NCBI RefSeq assembly: GCF_014650175.1
Contig: NZ_BMUL01000015.1
Coordinates: forward strand, 89,048-153,047
Reading direction: 5' to 3'
DNA length: 64,000 bases
From: Streptomyces termitum
GTDB lineage: Bacteria > Actinomycetota > Actinomycetes > Streptomycetales > Streptomycetaceae
Positions 39,797 through 48,644 of this stretch are shown piece by piece (position 1 is the stretch's first letter; each line of letters opens with the position of its first letter). The notes under the pieces are model-generated. The model made no database searches. It saw only the letters and a program-made list of their open reading frames with translations, and had not been told where the DNA came from. The translations under genes were made by a program, and so were the position numbers.

Positions 39797-42700
39797 ATGG
39801 TCACGTCCGCGCTCGACGCCTTCTCCCCGGCCACCCGAGGGTGGTTCACCGGGGCCTTCCCCGCGCCCACGGCCGCCCAGGAGGGCGCCTGGCGGGCCAT
39901 CGGCGCGGGCTCGGACGTCCTCGTCGTGGCGCCGACCGGCTCCGGCAAGACCCTGGCCGCCTTCCTCGCCTCCCTGGACGAGCTGGCCTCGTCCCCGGTG
40001 CCCGCCGAACCGGTCAGGCGCTGCCGGGTGCTCTACGTCTCCCCGCTGAAGGCCCTCGCCGTCGACGTGGAGCGCAACCTCCGCTCGCCGCTGACCGGCA
40101 TCCGCCAGGAGGCGGTCCGGCTGGGGCTGCCCGAGCCGGACATCCGGGTCGGCATCCGCTCCGGCGACACCCCGGCCGCCGAGCGGCGCGCGCTGGCCAC
40201 CCGCCCGCCGGACATCCTGATCACCACCCCCGAGTCGCTGTTCCTGATGCTGACGTCCGCCGCCCGGGAGTCCCTGTCCGGGGTGGAGACGGTCATCCTG
40301 GACGAGGTGCACGCGGTCGCGGGCACCAAGCGCGGCGCCCACCTGGCGCTCACCCTGGAGCGGCTCGACGAGCTGCTGCCGCGCCCCGCGCGCCGGATCG
40401 GCCTGTCGGCCACGGTCCGCCCGGTCGAGGAGGTCGCCCGCTTCCTCTCGCCCTCCCGCGCGGTGGAGATCGTGCGGCCACCGTCGGGCAAGGAGTTCGA
40501 CCTGTCGGTGGTCGTGCCCGTGGAGGACATGGGCGAGCTGGGCGGCTCCCCCGCCTCGGAGGGCCGGGAGGGCGGCGACCGGCCGTCGATCTGGCCGCAC
40601 GTGGAGGAGCGGATCGCGGACCTCGTGCAGGCACACCGCTCCACGATCGTCTTCGCCAACTCCCGGCGGCTGGCCGAGCGGCTCTGCAACCGGCTGAACG
40701 AGATCGCCTACGAGCGGGCGACCGGCGAGCCCGCCCCCGAGGGGGCGCCGCCCGCCGAGGTGATGGCCCAGTCCGGGGCGGCGAAGGGCGTGCCGCCGCT
40801 GCTCGCCCGCGCCCACCACGGCTCGGTCTCCAAGGAGCAGCGGGCCCGGGTCGAGGAGGACCTGAAGGCGGGCCGGCTGCCCGCCGTGGTCGCCACCTCC
40901 AGCCTGGAGCTGGGCATCGACATGGGCGCGGTGGACCTGGTGGTGCAGGTGGAGTCGCCGCCGTCGGTGGCCTCCGGCCTCCAGCGGGTGGGGCGCGCCG
41001 GGCACCAGGTCGGGGCGGTGTCCACGGGCGTGGTGTTCCCGAAGTACCGGGGCGACCTGGTGCAGGCGGCGGTGGTCACCGAGCGGATGCGGGCGGGCGC
41101 GATCGAGTCGCTGCGGATCCCGGCCAATCCGCTGGACGTGCTGGCCCAGCAACTGGTCGCCATGGTCGCGCTGGACACCTGGCAGGTGGACGACCTGCTG
41201 GCGCTGGTGCGCCGGGCGGCGCCGTTCGCGGCGCTCCCGGAGTCGGCCTTCACCGGCGTCCTCGACATGCTCGCCGGGCGCTACCCCTCGGACGCCTTCG
41301 CCGAGCTGCGCCCGCGCGTGGTGTGGGACCGGGTGGCGGGCACGGTCACCGGCCGCCCCGGCGCGCAGCGGCTCGCGGTGACGTCCGGCGGCACCATCCC
41401 GGACCGGGGCCTGTTCGGGGTGTTCCTGGCGGGCGCGGACCCGAAGAAGGGCGGGGGCCGGGTCGGCGAACTGGACGAGGAGATGGTGTACGAGTCCCGG
41501 GTCGGCGACGTCTTCACGCTGGGCACGACCTCCTGGCGGATCGAGGACATCACCCGGGACCGGGTGCTGGTGTCGCCCGCGCCGGGGGCGCCGGGGCGGC
41601 TGCCGTTCTGGAAGGGCGACCAGCTGGGCCGCCCGCTCGAACTGGGCCGCGCGGTGGGCGCCTTCCTGCGCGAGCTGGGTGCCCTGGGCGACCGGGACGC
41701 GCGGGCGCGGCTGCGCGCGGCGGGCCTGGACGCCTGGGCGGCGGACAACGTGCTGGCGTACCTGCGGGAGCAGCGCGAGGCGTGCGGGCACGTGCCGGAC
41801 GACCGCACGATCCTGGTGGAGCGGTTCCGGGACGAACTGGGCGACTGGCGGGTGGTCGTGCACTCCCCCTTCGGGGCGCAGGTGCACGCGCCGTGGGCGC
41901 TGGCCCTCGGCGCCCGGCTGGCCGAGCGGTACGGCATGGACGCGCAGGTCATGCACGCGGACGACGGCATCGTGCTGCGGCTGCCGGACGCCGACCTGGT
42001 GGGCTTCGGCATGGAGCTGGACCTGCTCGACGGGGACCCGGCCGGCCGGAGCCTCCCGCCCGGCCCGGGACACGACGCCGACGAGCCGCCGGTCGGCGCG
42101 GCGGACACGGTCTTCGACCGGGACGAGGTCCAGGGGGTCGTCACCGCCCAGGTGGGCGGCTCCGCGCTGTTCGCCTCCCGGTTCCGCGAGTGCGCGGCCC
42201 GCGCCCTGCTGCTGCCGAAGCGGAACCCCGGCAAGCGCACCCCGCTGTGGCAGCAGCGCCAGCGGGCTTCCCAGCTGCTCCAGGTGGCGAGCGAGTTCGG
42301 CTCCTTCCCGATCGTCCTGGAGGCGGTCCGCGAGTGCCTCCAGGATGTCTTCGACGTCCCCGGCCTGACCGAGCTGATGGGCGACATCGAGGCCCGCCGG
42401 GTCCGTCTGGTCGAGGTCACCACCCCCGAGCCCTCGCCCTTCGCCCGCTCCCTGCTCTTCGGCTACGTGGCGCAGTTCCTGTACGAGGGCGACTCCCCGC
42501 TCGCCGAGCGGCGGGCGGCCGCCCTCTCCCTGGACTCGCGGCTCCTCGCCGAACTGCTCGGCCGGGCGGAGCTGCGCGAGCTGCTCGACCCGGAGGTGCT
42601 GGCGGAGCTGGAGCGGGAGCTCCGGTGGCTGACCCCGGACCGGCGGATCAAGGACGTGGAGGGCGTCGCGGACCTGCTGCGGGTCCTCGGCCCGCTGACC

Positions 42701-44440
42701 GGCCCGGAGCTGGCGGAGCGGGGCGCGCAGGAGGACTGGGCGCCGGAGCTGGTCCGGTCCCGGCGCGCGATCGCGGTGCGGATCGCGGGCACCGAGCACT
42801 GGGCGGCGGTCGAGGACGCGGGGCGGCTGCGGGACGCGCTGGGCACGGCGCTGCCGGTCGGGGTGCCGGAGGCGTTCACGGAGCCGGTGAAGGACCCGCT
42901 CGGCGACCTCCTCGCCCGGTACGCGCGCACGCACGGCCCGTTCACCTCCTCCCGGGCCGCCGCCCGCTTCGGGCTCGGGACCGCCGTCACCGACGGCGCG
43001 CTCCAGCGCCTCGCGGCGGCCGGCCGGATCGTCCAGGGCGAGTTCCATCCCTCGGGCATCGGTCAGGAGTGGTGCGACGCCACGGTGCTGCGTCGGCTGC
43101 GCCGCCGCTCCCTGGCGGCGCTGCGGCACGAGCTGGAGCCGGTGCCCCCGGCGGCGCTGGCCACCTTCCTGCCCCAGTGGCAGCACCTCGGTGGCGGACT
43201 GCGCGGGATCGACGGCCTGGCGCGGGCGATCGAGCAGTTCCAGGGCGCGCCGGTGCCGGCGTCGGCCCTGGAGAAGCTGGTGCTGCCGTCCCGGGTCCGG
43301 GACTACTCCCCGGCGATGCTGGACGAGCTGACCACCACCGGGGAGGTCGTCTGGGCCGGGGCGGGCGCGCTGCCCGGCAAGGACGGCCGGATCGCGCTGT
43401 ACCTCGCGGACGCGGCCCCGCTGCTGCTTCCCGCGCCGCACCCGCTGGAGCTCTCCGCGCTCCACGAGTCGGTCCTGCGGACCCTCTCGGGCGGGTACGG
43501 CCTGTTCTTCCGGCAGATCGCGGACCAGGTCCGCGCCACCACCCATCCGGACGCCACCGATCCGGAGCTCGCCGACGCCCTGTGGGAGCTGGCCTGGTCG
43601 GGCCGGCTCACCAACGACACCCTGGCGCCGCTGCGCTCCCTGCTGGGGTCGGGCCGCACCGCGGGGTCCACCGCCCACCGGGCGCGCCGCACGGTGCCGC
43701 GCGGCCGGTACGGCACGCTGGGGACGGCCCGCCCGGTCTCCCGCTCGGGGCCGCCGACGGTCTCGGGCCGCTGGTCGCTGCTGCCGCCCGCGGAGCCGGA
43801 GCCGACCCACCGGGCGCACGCCCTGGCCCGCACGCTCCTGGACCGGCACGGCGTGGTCACCCGGGGGGCGGTGGCCGCCGAGGGCGTGGAGGGCGGTTTC
43901 TCGGCGGTGTACCGGGTCCTGTCCGTCTTCGAGGACAGCGGCCGGGCCCGCCGGGGCTATGTGGTGGAGGGGCTGGGCGCGGCGCAGTTCGCGATGGACG
44001 GCGCGGTGGACCGGCTGCGGGCGGCGGCGACCGCCCGGGACCGGGACGCGGGGACGGGCGCGGGCCCGCGTGCGGTGCTCCTGGCCGCCGCCGACCCGGC
44101 GAGCGCGTACGGGGCGGCGCTGCCGTGGCCGGAGCCGCCAGCCGGAGCGGGCCACAAGCCGGGCCGCAAGGCGGGCGCCCTGGTGGTACTGGTCGACGGC
44201 GAGCTGACGCTCTACGTGGAGCGCGGCGGCAAGTCGGTGCTGTCGTGGGCGGTGGAGCCGGACGACCCGGCCCTGACGGCGGCGGCCGGGGCGCTGGCCG
44301 AGGCGGCCCGGGCGGGCGCGCTGGGCACGGTCACGGTGGAGCGGATCAACGGCGCGGCGTCCCTGACCTCCCCGCTGTCCCGCGCCCTGGAGGCGGCGGG
44401 CTTCCTCGCCACCCCCCGCGGCCTCCGCCTCAGACCCTGA
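39797..44440 (+). CDS. lhr: Lhr-type ATP-dependent DNA helicase (large form)
   Basis: Lhr is a superfamily-2 3'-5' DNA helicase induced by or acting in DNA repair. The protein has about 1547 residues, the length of full-size Lhr. Walker A APTGSGKT lies at residues 45-52, the DEVH box at 169-172, TTPESLF and FANSRRLAERL are helicase motifs, and GRAGHQVG is motif VI. The Lhr C-terminal DUF1998-free winged-helix and DEAD-associated domains follow. I prefer ATG 39797; ATG 39788 is equally possible and has a G-rich stretch upstream. nei2, a base-excision repair gene, lies 273 bp downstream, as in mycobacteria, so the two probably form a repair unit. Confidence 0.93.
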   Translation: MVTSALDAFSPATRGWFTGAFPAPTAAQEGAWRAIGAGSDVLVVAPTGSGKTLAAFLASLDELASSPVPAEPVRRCRVLYVSPLKALAVDVERNLRSPLTGIRQEAVRLGLPEPDIRVGIRSGDTPAAERRALATRPPDILITTPESLFLMLTSAARESLSGVETVILDEVHAVAGTKRGAHLALTLERLDELLPRPARRIGLSATVRPVEEVARFLSPSRAVEIVRPPSGKEFDLSVVVPVEDMGELGGSPASEGREGGDRPSIWPHVEERIADLVQAHRSTIVFANSRRLAERLCNRLNEIAYERATGEPAPEGAPPAEVMAQSGAAKGVPPLLARAHHGSVSKEQRARVEEDLKAGRLPAVVATSSLELGIDMGAVDLVVQVESPPSVASGLQRVGRAGHQVGAVSTGVVFPKYRGDLVQAAVVTERMRAGAIESLRIPANPLDVLAQQLVAMVALDTWQVDDLLALVRRAAPFAALPESAFTGVLDMLAGRYPSDAFAELRPRVVWDRVAGTVTGRPGAQRLAVTSGGTIPDRGLFGVFLAGADPKKGGGRVGELDEEMVYESRVGDVFTLGTTSWRIEDITRDRVLVSPAPGAPGRLPFWKGDQLGRPLELGRAVGAFLRELGALGDRDARARLRAAGLDAWAADNVLAYLREQREACGHVPDDRTILVERFRDELGDWRVVVHSPFGAQVHAPWALALGARLAERYGMDAQVMHADDGIVLRLPDADLVGFGMELDLLDGDPAGRSLPPGPGHDADEPPVGAADTVFDRDEVQGVVTAQVGGSALFASRFRECAARALLLPKRNPGKRTPLWQQRQRASQLLQVASEFGSFPIVLEAVRECLQDVFDVPGLTELMGDIEARRVRLVEVTTPEPSPFARSLLFGYVAQFLYEGDSPLAERRAAALSLDSRLLAELLGRAELRELLDPEVLAELERELRWLTPDRRIKDVEGVADLLRVLGPLTGPELAERGAQEDWAPELVRSRRAIAVRIAGTEHWAAVEDAGRLRDALGTALPVGVPEAFTEPVKDPLGDLLARYARTHGPFTSSRAAARFGLGTAVTDGALQRLAAAGRIVQGEFHPSGIGQEWCDATVLRRLRRRSLAALRHELEPVPPAALATFLPQWQHLGGGLRGIDGLARAIEQFQGAPVPASALEKLVLPSRVRDYSPAMLDELTTTGEVVWAGAGALPGKDGRIALYLADAAPLLLPAPHPLELSALHESVLRTLSGGYGLFFRQIADQVRATTHPDATDPELADALWELAWSGRLTNDTLAPLRSLLGSGRTAGSTAHRARRTVPRGRYGTLGTARPVSRSGPPTVSGRWSLLPPAEPEPTHRAHALARTLLDRHGVVTRGAVAAEGVEGGFSAVYRVLSVFEDSGRARRGYVVEGLGAAQFAMDGAVDRLRAAATARDRDAGTGAGPRAVLLAAADPASAYGAALPWPEPPAGAGHKPGRKAGALVVLVDGELTLYVERGGKSVLSWAVEPDDPALTAAAGALAEAARAGALGTVTVERINGAASLTSPLSRALEAAGFLATPRGLRLRP

Positions 44441-44713
44441 CCCTGACCCGGCCCCGGCCCCGGCCCCGGCCACCAGCGCACCGGCAACCGGCCGGCTCTG
44501 ACGCGAGGCCCCCGCCCCGGACAGGCCCGGCCACCGGCGACCCACCTCCTGCGGCACGAGGCCCCGCCACTGACCCCAACCCGGCCCGACCCGGCCACCG
44601 GCGATCCGCCGGCCCCGGCAGAAGACCCCGCCCCACCCCTGACAGGACCGCCCGCCCCACCCCGGACGGCACCGGACCCCGCGGAAGTCCCCGCGACCCG
44701 GCATCATGGCCCC
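44441..44713. other. Gap between lhr and nei2 with degenerate repeats
   Basis: The 273-bp gap is rich in C and holds three related copies of CCCGGCCACCGGCGA (near 44464, at 44526 and at 44590, the first with one or two changes). No gene is seen. CATCAT ends 6 nt before ATG 44714, so nei2 may have its own leaderless start. Confidence 0.5.
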
Positions 44714-45520
44714 ATGCCCGAAGGAGACACCGTCTGGCAGGCCGCGCGGCGGCTGGACGAGGCGCTGGCCGGGCGGGTGCTGACCCGTGCGGACCTGCGG
44801 GTGCCCCGGCTCGCGACCGCCGACCTGACCGGCCGCGCGGTCCTGGACGTCACCCCGCGCGGCAAGCACCTGCTGGCGCGGATCGAGGGCGGGCTGACGC
44901 TCCACTCGCACCTGCGGATGGACGGCGCCTGGACGGTGTGCCCGACCGGGCGGCGCCCGCGCGGCGGCCCCGAGCACCAGATCCGGGCCGTCCTCGGAAA
45001 CGCCGAGCGGACCGCGTACGGCTACCGGCTGCCGGTCCTGGAGCTGCTCCGCACCACCGAGGAGGACCGGGTGGTGGGCCACCTCGGACCGGACCCGCTC
45101 GGCCCGGACTGGGATCCGGCGGAGGCGGTCCGCCGCCTGCTCGCCGATCCGGCCCGCCCGCTCGGGGAGGCGCTGCTGGACCAGCGCAGCCTCGCCGGGA
45201 TCGGGAACGTGTACAAGTCGGAGCTGGCCTTCCTGGCGGCCGTGACGCCGTGGCTGCCGGTGGGCGAGCTGGCCCCGGACGTGCCGGCCCGGCTGGCCGC
45301 GACCGCGCACCGCCTCCTGGCGGCGAACCGGGACCGGCCCGACCGGCGCACCACGACCTCCGGCCGGCCGGGCACGCCGCTGTACGTGTACGGCCGCGCG
45401 GGCCGCCCGTGCCTGCGCTGCGGCACCCCGGTGCGCCGGGCGGAGCTGGGCGAGCGCGTGACCTACTGGTGCCCCGGCTGCCAGCACGGCCCCGACGGCG
45501 TTTCCGCGCCGATCGATTGA
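44714..45520 (+). CDS. nei2: Fpg/Nei-family DNA glycosylase (endonuclease VIII 2-type)
   Basis: This 268-residue DNA glycosylase starts MPEGDTVWQAAR, with catalytic P2 and E3 as in all Fpg/Nei enzymes. It removes oxidised bases and cuts the abasic site. The helix-two-turn-helix motif LLDQRSLAGIGNVYKSELAFL follows, and the C-terminal zinc finger is CLRCG...YWCPGCQ. The start MPEGDT rather than MPELPE points to the Nei side of the family, Nei2 of actinobacteria. Its stop codon is part of the palindrome that overlaps the promoter of the SDR gene, 32 bp before the next start. Confidence 0.93.
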   Translation: MPEGDTVWQAARRLDEALAGRVLTRADLRVPRLATADLTGRAVLDVTPRGKHLLARIEGGLTLHSHLRMDGAWTVCPTGRRPRGGPEHQIRAVLGNAERTAYGYRLPVLELLRTTEEDRVVGHLGPDPLGPDWDPAEAVRRLLADPARPLGEALLDQRSLAGIGNVYKSELAFLAAVTPWLPVGELAPDVPARLAATAHRLLAANRDRPDRRTTTSGRPGTPLYVYGRAGRPCLRCGTPVRRAELGERVTYWCPGCQHGPDGVSAPID

Positions 45521-45546
45521 CGGACCGTCAGATCCGGTCGTACGGT
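45517..45546 (+). promoter_or_regulatory. Leaderless promoter with TetR-type palindrome for the SDR gene
   Basis: TTGACG (45517-45522), an 18-bp spacer and TACGGT (45541-45546) end 6 nt before ATG 45553, so the mRNA would be leaderless. The perfect palindrome TGACGG-a-CCGTCA (45518-45530) covers the -35 and includes the nei2 stop codon. TetR-family repressors typically bind such TGAC...GTCA sites. No TetR gene is encoded in the window. Confidence 0.7.
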
Positions 45547-45552
45547 CCCGGC

Positions 45553-46317
45553 ATGAGCCTCCCGGCGTACGACCTCACCGGCCGCACCGCGTTCGTGACC
45601 GGCGCGGGGAGCGGCATCGGCCGCGCCACCGCCGTCCTGCTGGCCCGCGCGGGCGCCGCCGTGCACGCCGCCGACCTCGACGGCGCGGGCGCGGAGGAGA
45701 CGGCCGCCCTGATCACCGGCGCGGGCGGCACGGCCCGCGCGCACCGCGTGGACGTGACGGACCGGGCGGCACTCGCGGCGGCCGTGGCGGAGGCCGGACC
45801 GCCGCACGTCATGGCGGCGGTCGCCGGGATCATGCACACGAGCACGGTCCTGGAGACCCACGAGGAGGACCTCGACCGGGTCCTCGCGGTGAACTTCAAG
45901 GGCGTGCTGTACGCCTGCCAGGAGGCGGCCCGCTCGATGATCGCCGCGGGCGTCCCGGGCTCGATCGTCACCATGGCCTCGGGTGCCATGGACACCGCGA
46001 GTCCGGGGCTGCTCTGCTACAGCGCCGCGAAGGCGGCCGTCGTGCAGCTCACCAAGACCCTGGCCGTCGAGGTCGGCCCGTACGGCATCCGGGTGAACGC
46101 GGTCGCCCCGGGCTGGATCCGCACGCCCATGACGGCCCGTCACGAGCCGGCGGCCCAGCAGCAGGCCGAGGCCGCGATGGTCCGCCACGCGCCGCTGCGG
46201 CGGGTGGGCGAGGCGGACGACGTGGCGCACGCGGTGCTCCATCTCGCCTGCGACGCCTCGTCGTTCACGACGGGCCAGATCCTGCGGCCGAACGGCGGCG
46301 TCGCCATGCCCTGGTGA
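45553..46317 (+). CDS. Short-chain dehydrogenase/reductase
   Basis: The 254-residue protein is a classical SDR with the NAD(P)-binding motif TGAGSGIG, the adenine-binding DVTD, the NAG-like segment (here VAGIMH) and the catalytic YSAAK (MASGAMDTASPGLLCYSAAK). ADLDG after the first strand suggests NAD rather than NADP preference. The C-terminus TTGQILRPNGGVAMPW is typical. The substrate is not known. The predicted promoter carries a TetR-type operator, suggesting that the gene is induced by a ligand, for example an alcohol, ketone or acyl compound. It overlaps the small membrane gene tail to tail by 53 bp. Confidence 0.9.
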   Translation: MSLPAYDLTGRTAFVTGAGSGIGRATAVLLARAGAAVHAADLDGAGAEETAALITGAGGTARAHRVDVTDRAALAAAVAEAGPPHVMAAVAGIMHTSTVLETHEEDLDRVLAVNFKGVLYACQEAARSMIAAGVPGSIVTMASGAMDTASPGLLCYSAAKAAVVQLTKTLAVEVGPYGIRVNAVAPGWIRTPMTARHEPAAQQQAEAAMVRHAPLRRVGEADDVAHAVLHLACDASSFTTGQILRPNGGVAMPW

Positions 46318-46534
46318 GGCGCGCCCCGGTGAGCCGGGCCGGGCGCGAGGAAGCGGCCACGTGCACCGGCAGCAGGCTCAGCCCCCAGCCTCCCGCGGCC
46401 ACCGCCCCCTCGACCGGGCCGGTCTCCCCCGGCACCAGCAGCAGGCGCAGCACCGCCCACCACCAGAGCCCCCCGGCCACCAGTCCGACCGCGATCAGCG
46501 CGAGCGTCACCAGCGGAACCCGTCGCCGTACCAT
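46265..46534 (-). CDS. Small two-helix membrane protein, unknown
   Basis: The 89-residue product has one clear transmembrane helix (VTLALIAVGLVAGGLWWWAVL) and a second hydrophobic part (VEGAVAAGGWGLSLLPVHVAA), then a basic Arg/Ser-rich tail. What makes it credible is an excellent ribosome site: AGGAGG 5 nt before ATG 46534. Its 3' end overlaps the SDR gene by 53 bp on the opposite strand. No family is recognised. Confidence 0.55.
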   Translation of the reverse strand: MVRRRVPLVTLALIAVGLVAGGLWWWAVLRLLLVPGETGPVEGAVAAGGWGLSLLPVHVAASSRPARLTGARLTRAWRRRRSAAGSGPS

Positions 46535-46694
46535 GGCCGCCTCCTGCGATCGACGCTAGACGGGCAGGATCACTCGGCGGGAGGGCGCACCGGTGTCCGC
46601 TCCGGCGCACACCCCGCGCACGATCCCCTGACAGCCCCCGCAGGACCCACCGGCCCCGCCGGTCCCGGCGCCCCTCGCCTCCACGCCCGGCCGC

Positions 46695-46787
46695 CTAGCC
46701 CCGCTCCCCCGGGAACGTCCTCACACACCCCTCGAAGGCGCCGCCCCCGAAGGGCGGACGCGGCGCGACAGGCTTCACGACGGACAT
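46695..46787 (-). CDS. Candidate 30-residue small protein
   Basis: A short frame from ATG 46787 to TAG 46695 encodes a 30-residue peptide starting MSVVKPVAPRPPFGGG and ending CVRTFPGERG. GGAG stands 7 nt before the ATG, and the third codon positions are almost all G or C, as in real genes here. It lies downstream of clgR beyond its terminator. With a single cysteine and a Gly/Pro-rich middle it resembles no known family. It could be real or chance; only conservation would tell. Confidence 0.35.
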   Translation of the reverse strand: MSVVKPVAPRPPFGGGAFEGCVRTFPGERG

Positions 46788-46898
46788 GCGGCATCTCCAA
46801 CCGTTCGTACGTTCCCCCCACCATGGCACGCCCGCCCGGAGTCCGGCATCTCAGACGAAAATCACGCGAAGCACCCGCACGGACACCCACCGAAACGA

Positions 46899-46945
46899 CG
46901 GAGCCCCGGCCGGCGCTCCCCTCAGGGGCACCGGCCGGGGCTCCG
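46899..46945 (-). terminator. Terminator of clgR
   Basis: A perfect 15-bp stem (46899-46913 with 46931-46945) with a further CCCC/GGGG pairing in its loop starts 14 nt past the clgR stop, and TCGTTTCGG follows on the minus strand. Confidence 0.8.
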
Positions 46946-46958
46946 CCCCGTTCCCGTA

Positions 46959-47342
46959 TCAGGCGGCGACGACGTCCACGGCCTCCGCGGGCGCCTTGAT
47001 GGTCACCCGCTCGGTGGACACACCGGCCACCGACGTCACCGACACCGAATTGAGCATCGGACGGACCGGCGCCGGCACCGGTTCGCTCGACGCCGCCGAC
47101 TCGGCCAGTTCGGCGAGCGACAGTTCGTCACTCACCTCGCGCATGAGCTCGGACATCCGTACGTCCAACGCGTCGCAGATCGCGGAGAGCAGCTCGGAGG
47201 ACGCCTCCTTCTGCCCCCGCTCCACCTCGGAGAGATAGCCGAGCGAAACTCGGGCGGACGAGGAGACTTCGCGCAGAGTACGGCCCTGGCGCTGGCGCTG
47301 CCGACGCAGCACGTCACCCAGCAGGCGACGGAGCAGAATCAT
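46959..47342 (-). CDS. clgR: XRE-family transcriptional activator ClgR
   Basis: ClgR activates clp protease, lon and related genes in actinobacteria and is itself degraded by Clp proteases. The 127-residue protein has an N-terminal helix-turn-helix (RTLREVSSSARVSLGYLSEVERG) and ends AEAVDVVAA. The terminal Val-Ala-Ala resembles the SsrA tag and is the recognised degron of Streptomyces ClgR. I chose ATG 47342 with GGAGG 9 nt upstream. The order rimO-pgsA-cinA-clgR is the same as around mycobacterial Rv2745c-pgsA3. It has its own terminator; the 94-bp gap from cinA may hold an autoregulated promoter. Confidence 0.93.
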   Translation of the reverse strand: MILLRRLLGDVLRRQRQRQGRTLREVSSSARVSLGYLSEVERGQKEASSELLSAICDALDVRMSELMREVSDELSLAELAESAASSEPVPAPVRPMLNSVSVTSVAGVSTERVTIKAPAEAVDVVAA

Positions 47343-47436
47343 CGGTGGCTCCCTCCTCGGACCGCGTAGCCGCATCCTTCACGCCCCACCGTACCGCCTC
47401 GCGACGCGGCCGTGCGGGGAGCGATGTCGTGTTCAC

Positions 47437-47973
47437 TCAGGGCTGCAAACATGAATTCCCCCCGTTCTGTTCCGTATCCTGTGCCCGCGCATTCGCCAAG
47501 AGTTCCGCGAGGAGCAGTTCCAGTACGCTCCGCACGCTCTCTCTACGGATTTCCGCGCGGTCGCCTTTCAATCTCAACGAGACCACTTTCCCCGCCGCCG
47601 CGCCTGTCGTGGCGGGTCCGGCGACCGCCGCGTAGACGGTCCCGACGGGCTGCCCGTCCTGCGGGTCGGGCCCCGCGACACCGGTCGTCGCGACCCCCCA
47701 GTCGGCGCCCAGCCGGTCGCGCACACCCCTCGCCATCTGCGACGCGACCTCGGGATCGACCGCCCCGCGCGCCGCGAGGAGGGCCGCGTCGACCCCCAGC
47801 AGCTCGTGCTTGAGGGGGGTCGCGTACGCCGTCACGGAACCGCGGAAACTCCGGGAGGCACCCGCCACCCCGGTCAGCTCGGCGGCGACCAGTCCCCCGG
47901 TGAGCGACTCGGCGGCGGCCAGCGTGTGGCCACGCTCCGTGAGGAGGGCGAGCACCCGGGCCGCCGCACTCAT
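47437..47973 (-). CDS. cinA: CinA C-terminal-domain protein (PncC-type nicotinamide-nucleotide amidohydrolase)
   Basis: The 178-residue protein corresponds to the stand-alone C-terminal domain of CinA, which deamidates nicotinamide mononucleotide in NAD salvage. AAAESLTGGLVAAELT, SVTAYATPLKHELLGV, GVRDRLGADWGVATTGVAGPD and GTVYAAVAG are family motifs, including the catalytic serine region ESLTGG. The N-terminal CinA domain is absent. The ATG at 47973 overlaps the pgsA stop (ATGA). It belongs to the rodZ-like/rimO/pgsA/cinA operon. Confidence 0.92.
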   Translation of the reverse strand: MSAAARVLALLTERGHTLAAAESLTGGLVAAELTGVAGASRSFRGSVTAYATPLKHELLGVDAALLAARGAVDPEVASQMARGVRDRLGADWGVATTGVAGPDPQDGQPVGTVYAAVAGPATTGAAAGKVVSLRLKGDRAEIRRESVRSVLELLLAELLANARAQDTEQNGGNSCLQP

Positions 47974-48644
47974 CGCGCCGACGCCTCCTCGCGGGCGGCG
48001 GCCCGCTCCTCGGCGAGCCCCTCCCGGCGCAGGACGATCGCCTGTCGCACATAATCCAGACCGGTGACGACGGTCAGCACGACGGCCACCGTCATCACCC
48101 AGAAGCGCATCGTCGCCAGCGGGCCGGTCAGCATGAGCACGTACATGCCCACCGCCGTGCCCTGCGCCAGGGTCTTCATCTTGCCGCCCCGGCTGGCCGG
48201 GATGACCCCGTGCCGGATGACCCAGAACCGCATCAGGGTGATCCCCAGCTCGCGGGCCAGGATCACCCCGGTGACCCACCAGGGCAGGTCCCCGAGGCCG
48301 GAGAGGCAGATCAGACCGGCCGCCATGATCGCCTTGTCGGCGATCGGGTCGGCGATCTTCCCGAAGTCGGTGACCAGGTTGTACGTCCGGGCCAGGTGGC
48401 CGTCGAAGACGTCCGTGATCATGGCGACGGCGAAGGCCGCCCACGCCCAGGCCCGCCAGACCGGGTCGTGCCCGCCGTCCTGGAGGAGCAGCACCACGAA
48501 GGCCGGCACGAGGACCAGCCGGATCATGGTGAGGATGTTGGCGATGTTCCACACGCTGACGGGGTTCACCGCCGCCGTGCCCAGCTTGCCGCGGGGCGCC
48601 GGCCTGCCGGTCCCGCCCGTGGCGGATGCCGGGACTCCGGTCAT
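47970..48644 (-). CDS. pgsA: CDP-alcohol phosphatidyltransferase (phosphatidylglycerophosphate synthase)
   Basis: PgsA makes phosphatidylglycerophosphate from CDP-diacylglycerol and glycerol-3-phosphate in the membrane. The 224-residue protein has the family signature D(x)DG(x)2AR(x)8G(x)3D(x)3D, visible as DVFDGHLARTYNLVTDFG and KIADPIADK, and about five transmembrane helices. ATG 48644 has AGGAGG 7 nt upstream. The start overlaps the rimO stop and its own stop overlaps the cinA start, so the three genes are translationally coupled. The substrate is inferred from position and family; several Streptomyces paralogues exist. Confidence 0.9.
   Translation of the reverse strand: MTGVPASATGGTGRPAPRGKLGTAAVNPVSVWNIANILTMIRLVLVPAFVVLLLQDGGHDPVWRAWAWAAFAVAMITDVFDGHLARTYNLVTDFGKIADPIADKAIMAAGLICLSGLGDLPWWVTGVILARELGITLMRFWVIRHGVIPASRGGKMKTLAQGTAVGMYVLMLTGPLATMRFWVMTVAVVLTVVTGLDYVRQAIVLRREGLAEERAAAREEASAR

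Noticed and set aside
39473..45487. A 2004-codon open frame on the minus strand opposite lhr and nei2
   Set aside because: It is antisense to two clear genes, has the Arg/Gly/Pro-rich composition of a shadow frame in GC-rich DNA, and shows no domain.
39673..46317. A 2214-codon plus-strand frame joining lhr, nei2 and the SDR
   Set aside because: Only its last part coincides with the real SDR frame; the rest is an out-of-frame reading of lhr and nei2.
46570..46890. A 106-codon minus-strand frame downstream of clgR
   Set aside because: It has no ribosome site, is Arg/Gly-rich and overlaps the better small frame at 46695-46787 in another phase and the clgR terminator region.
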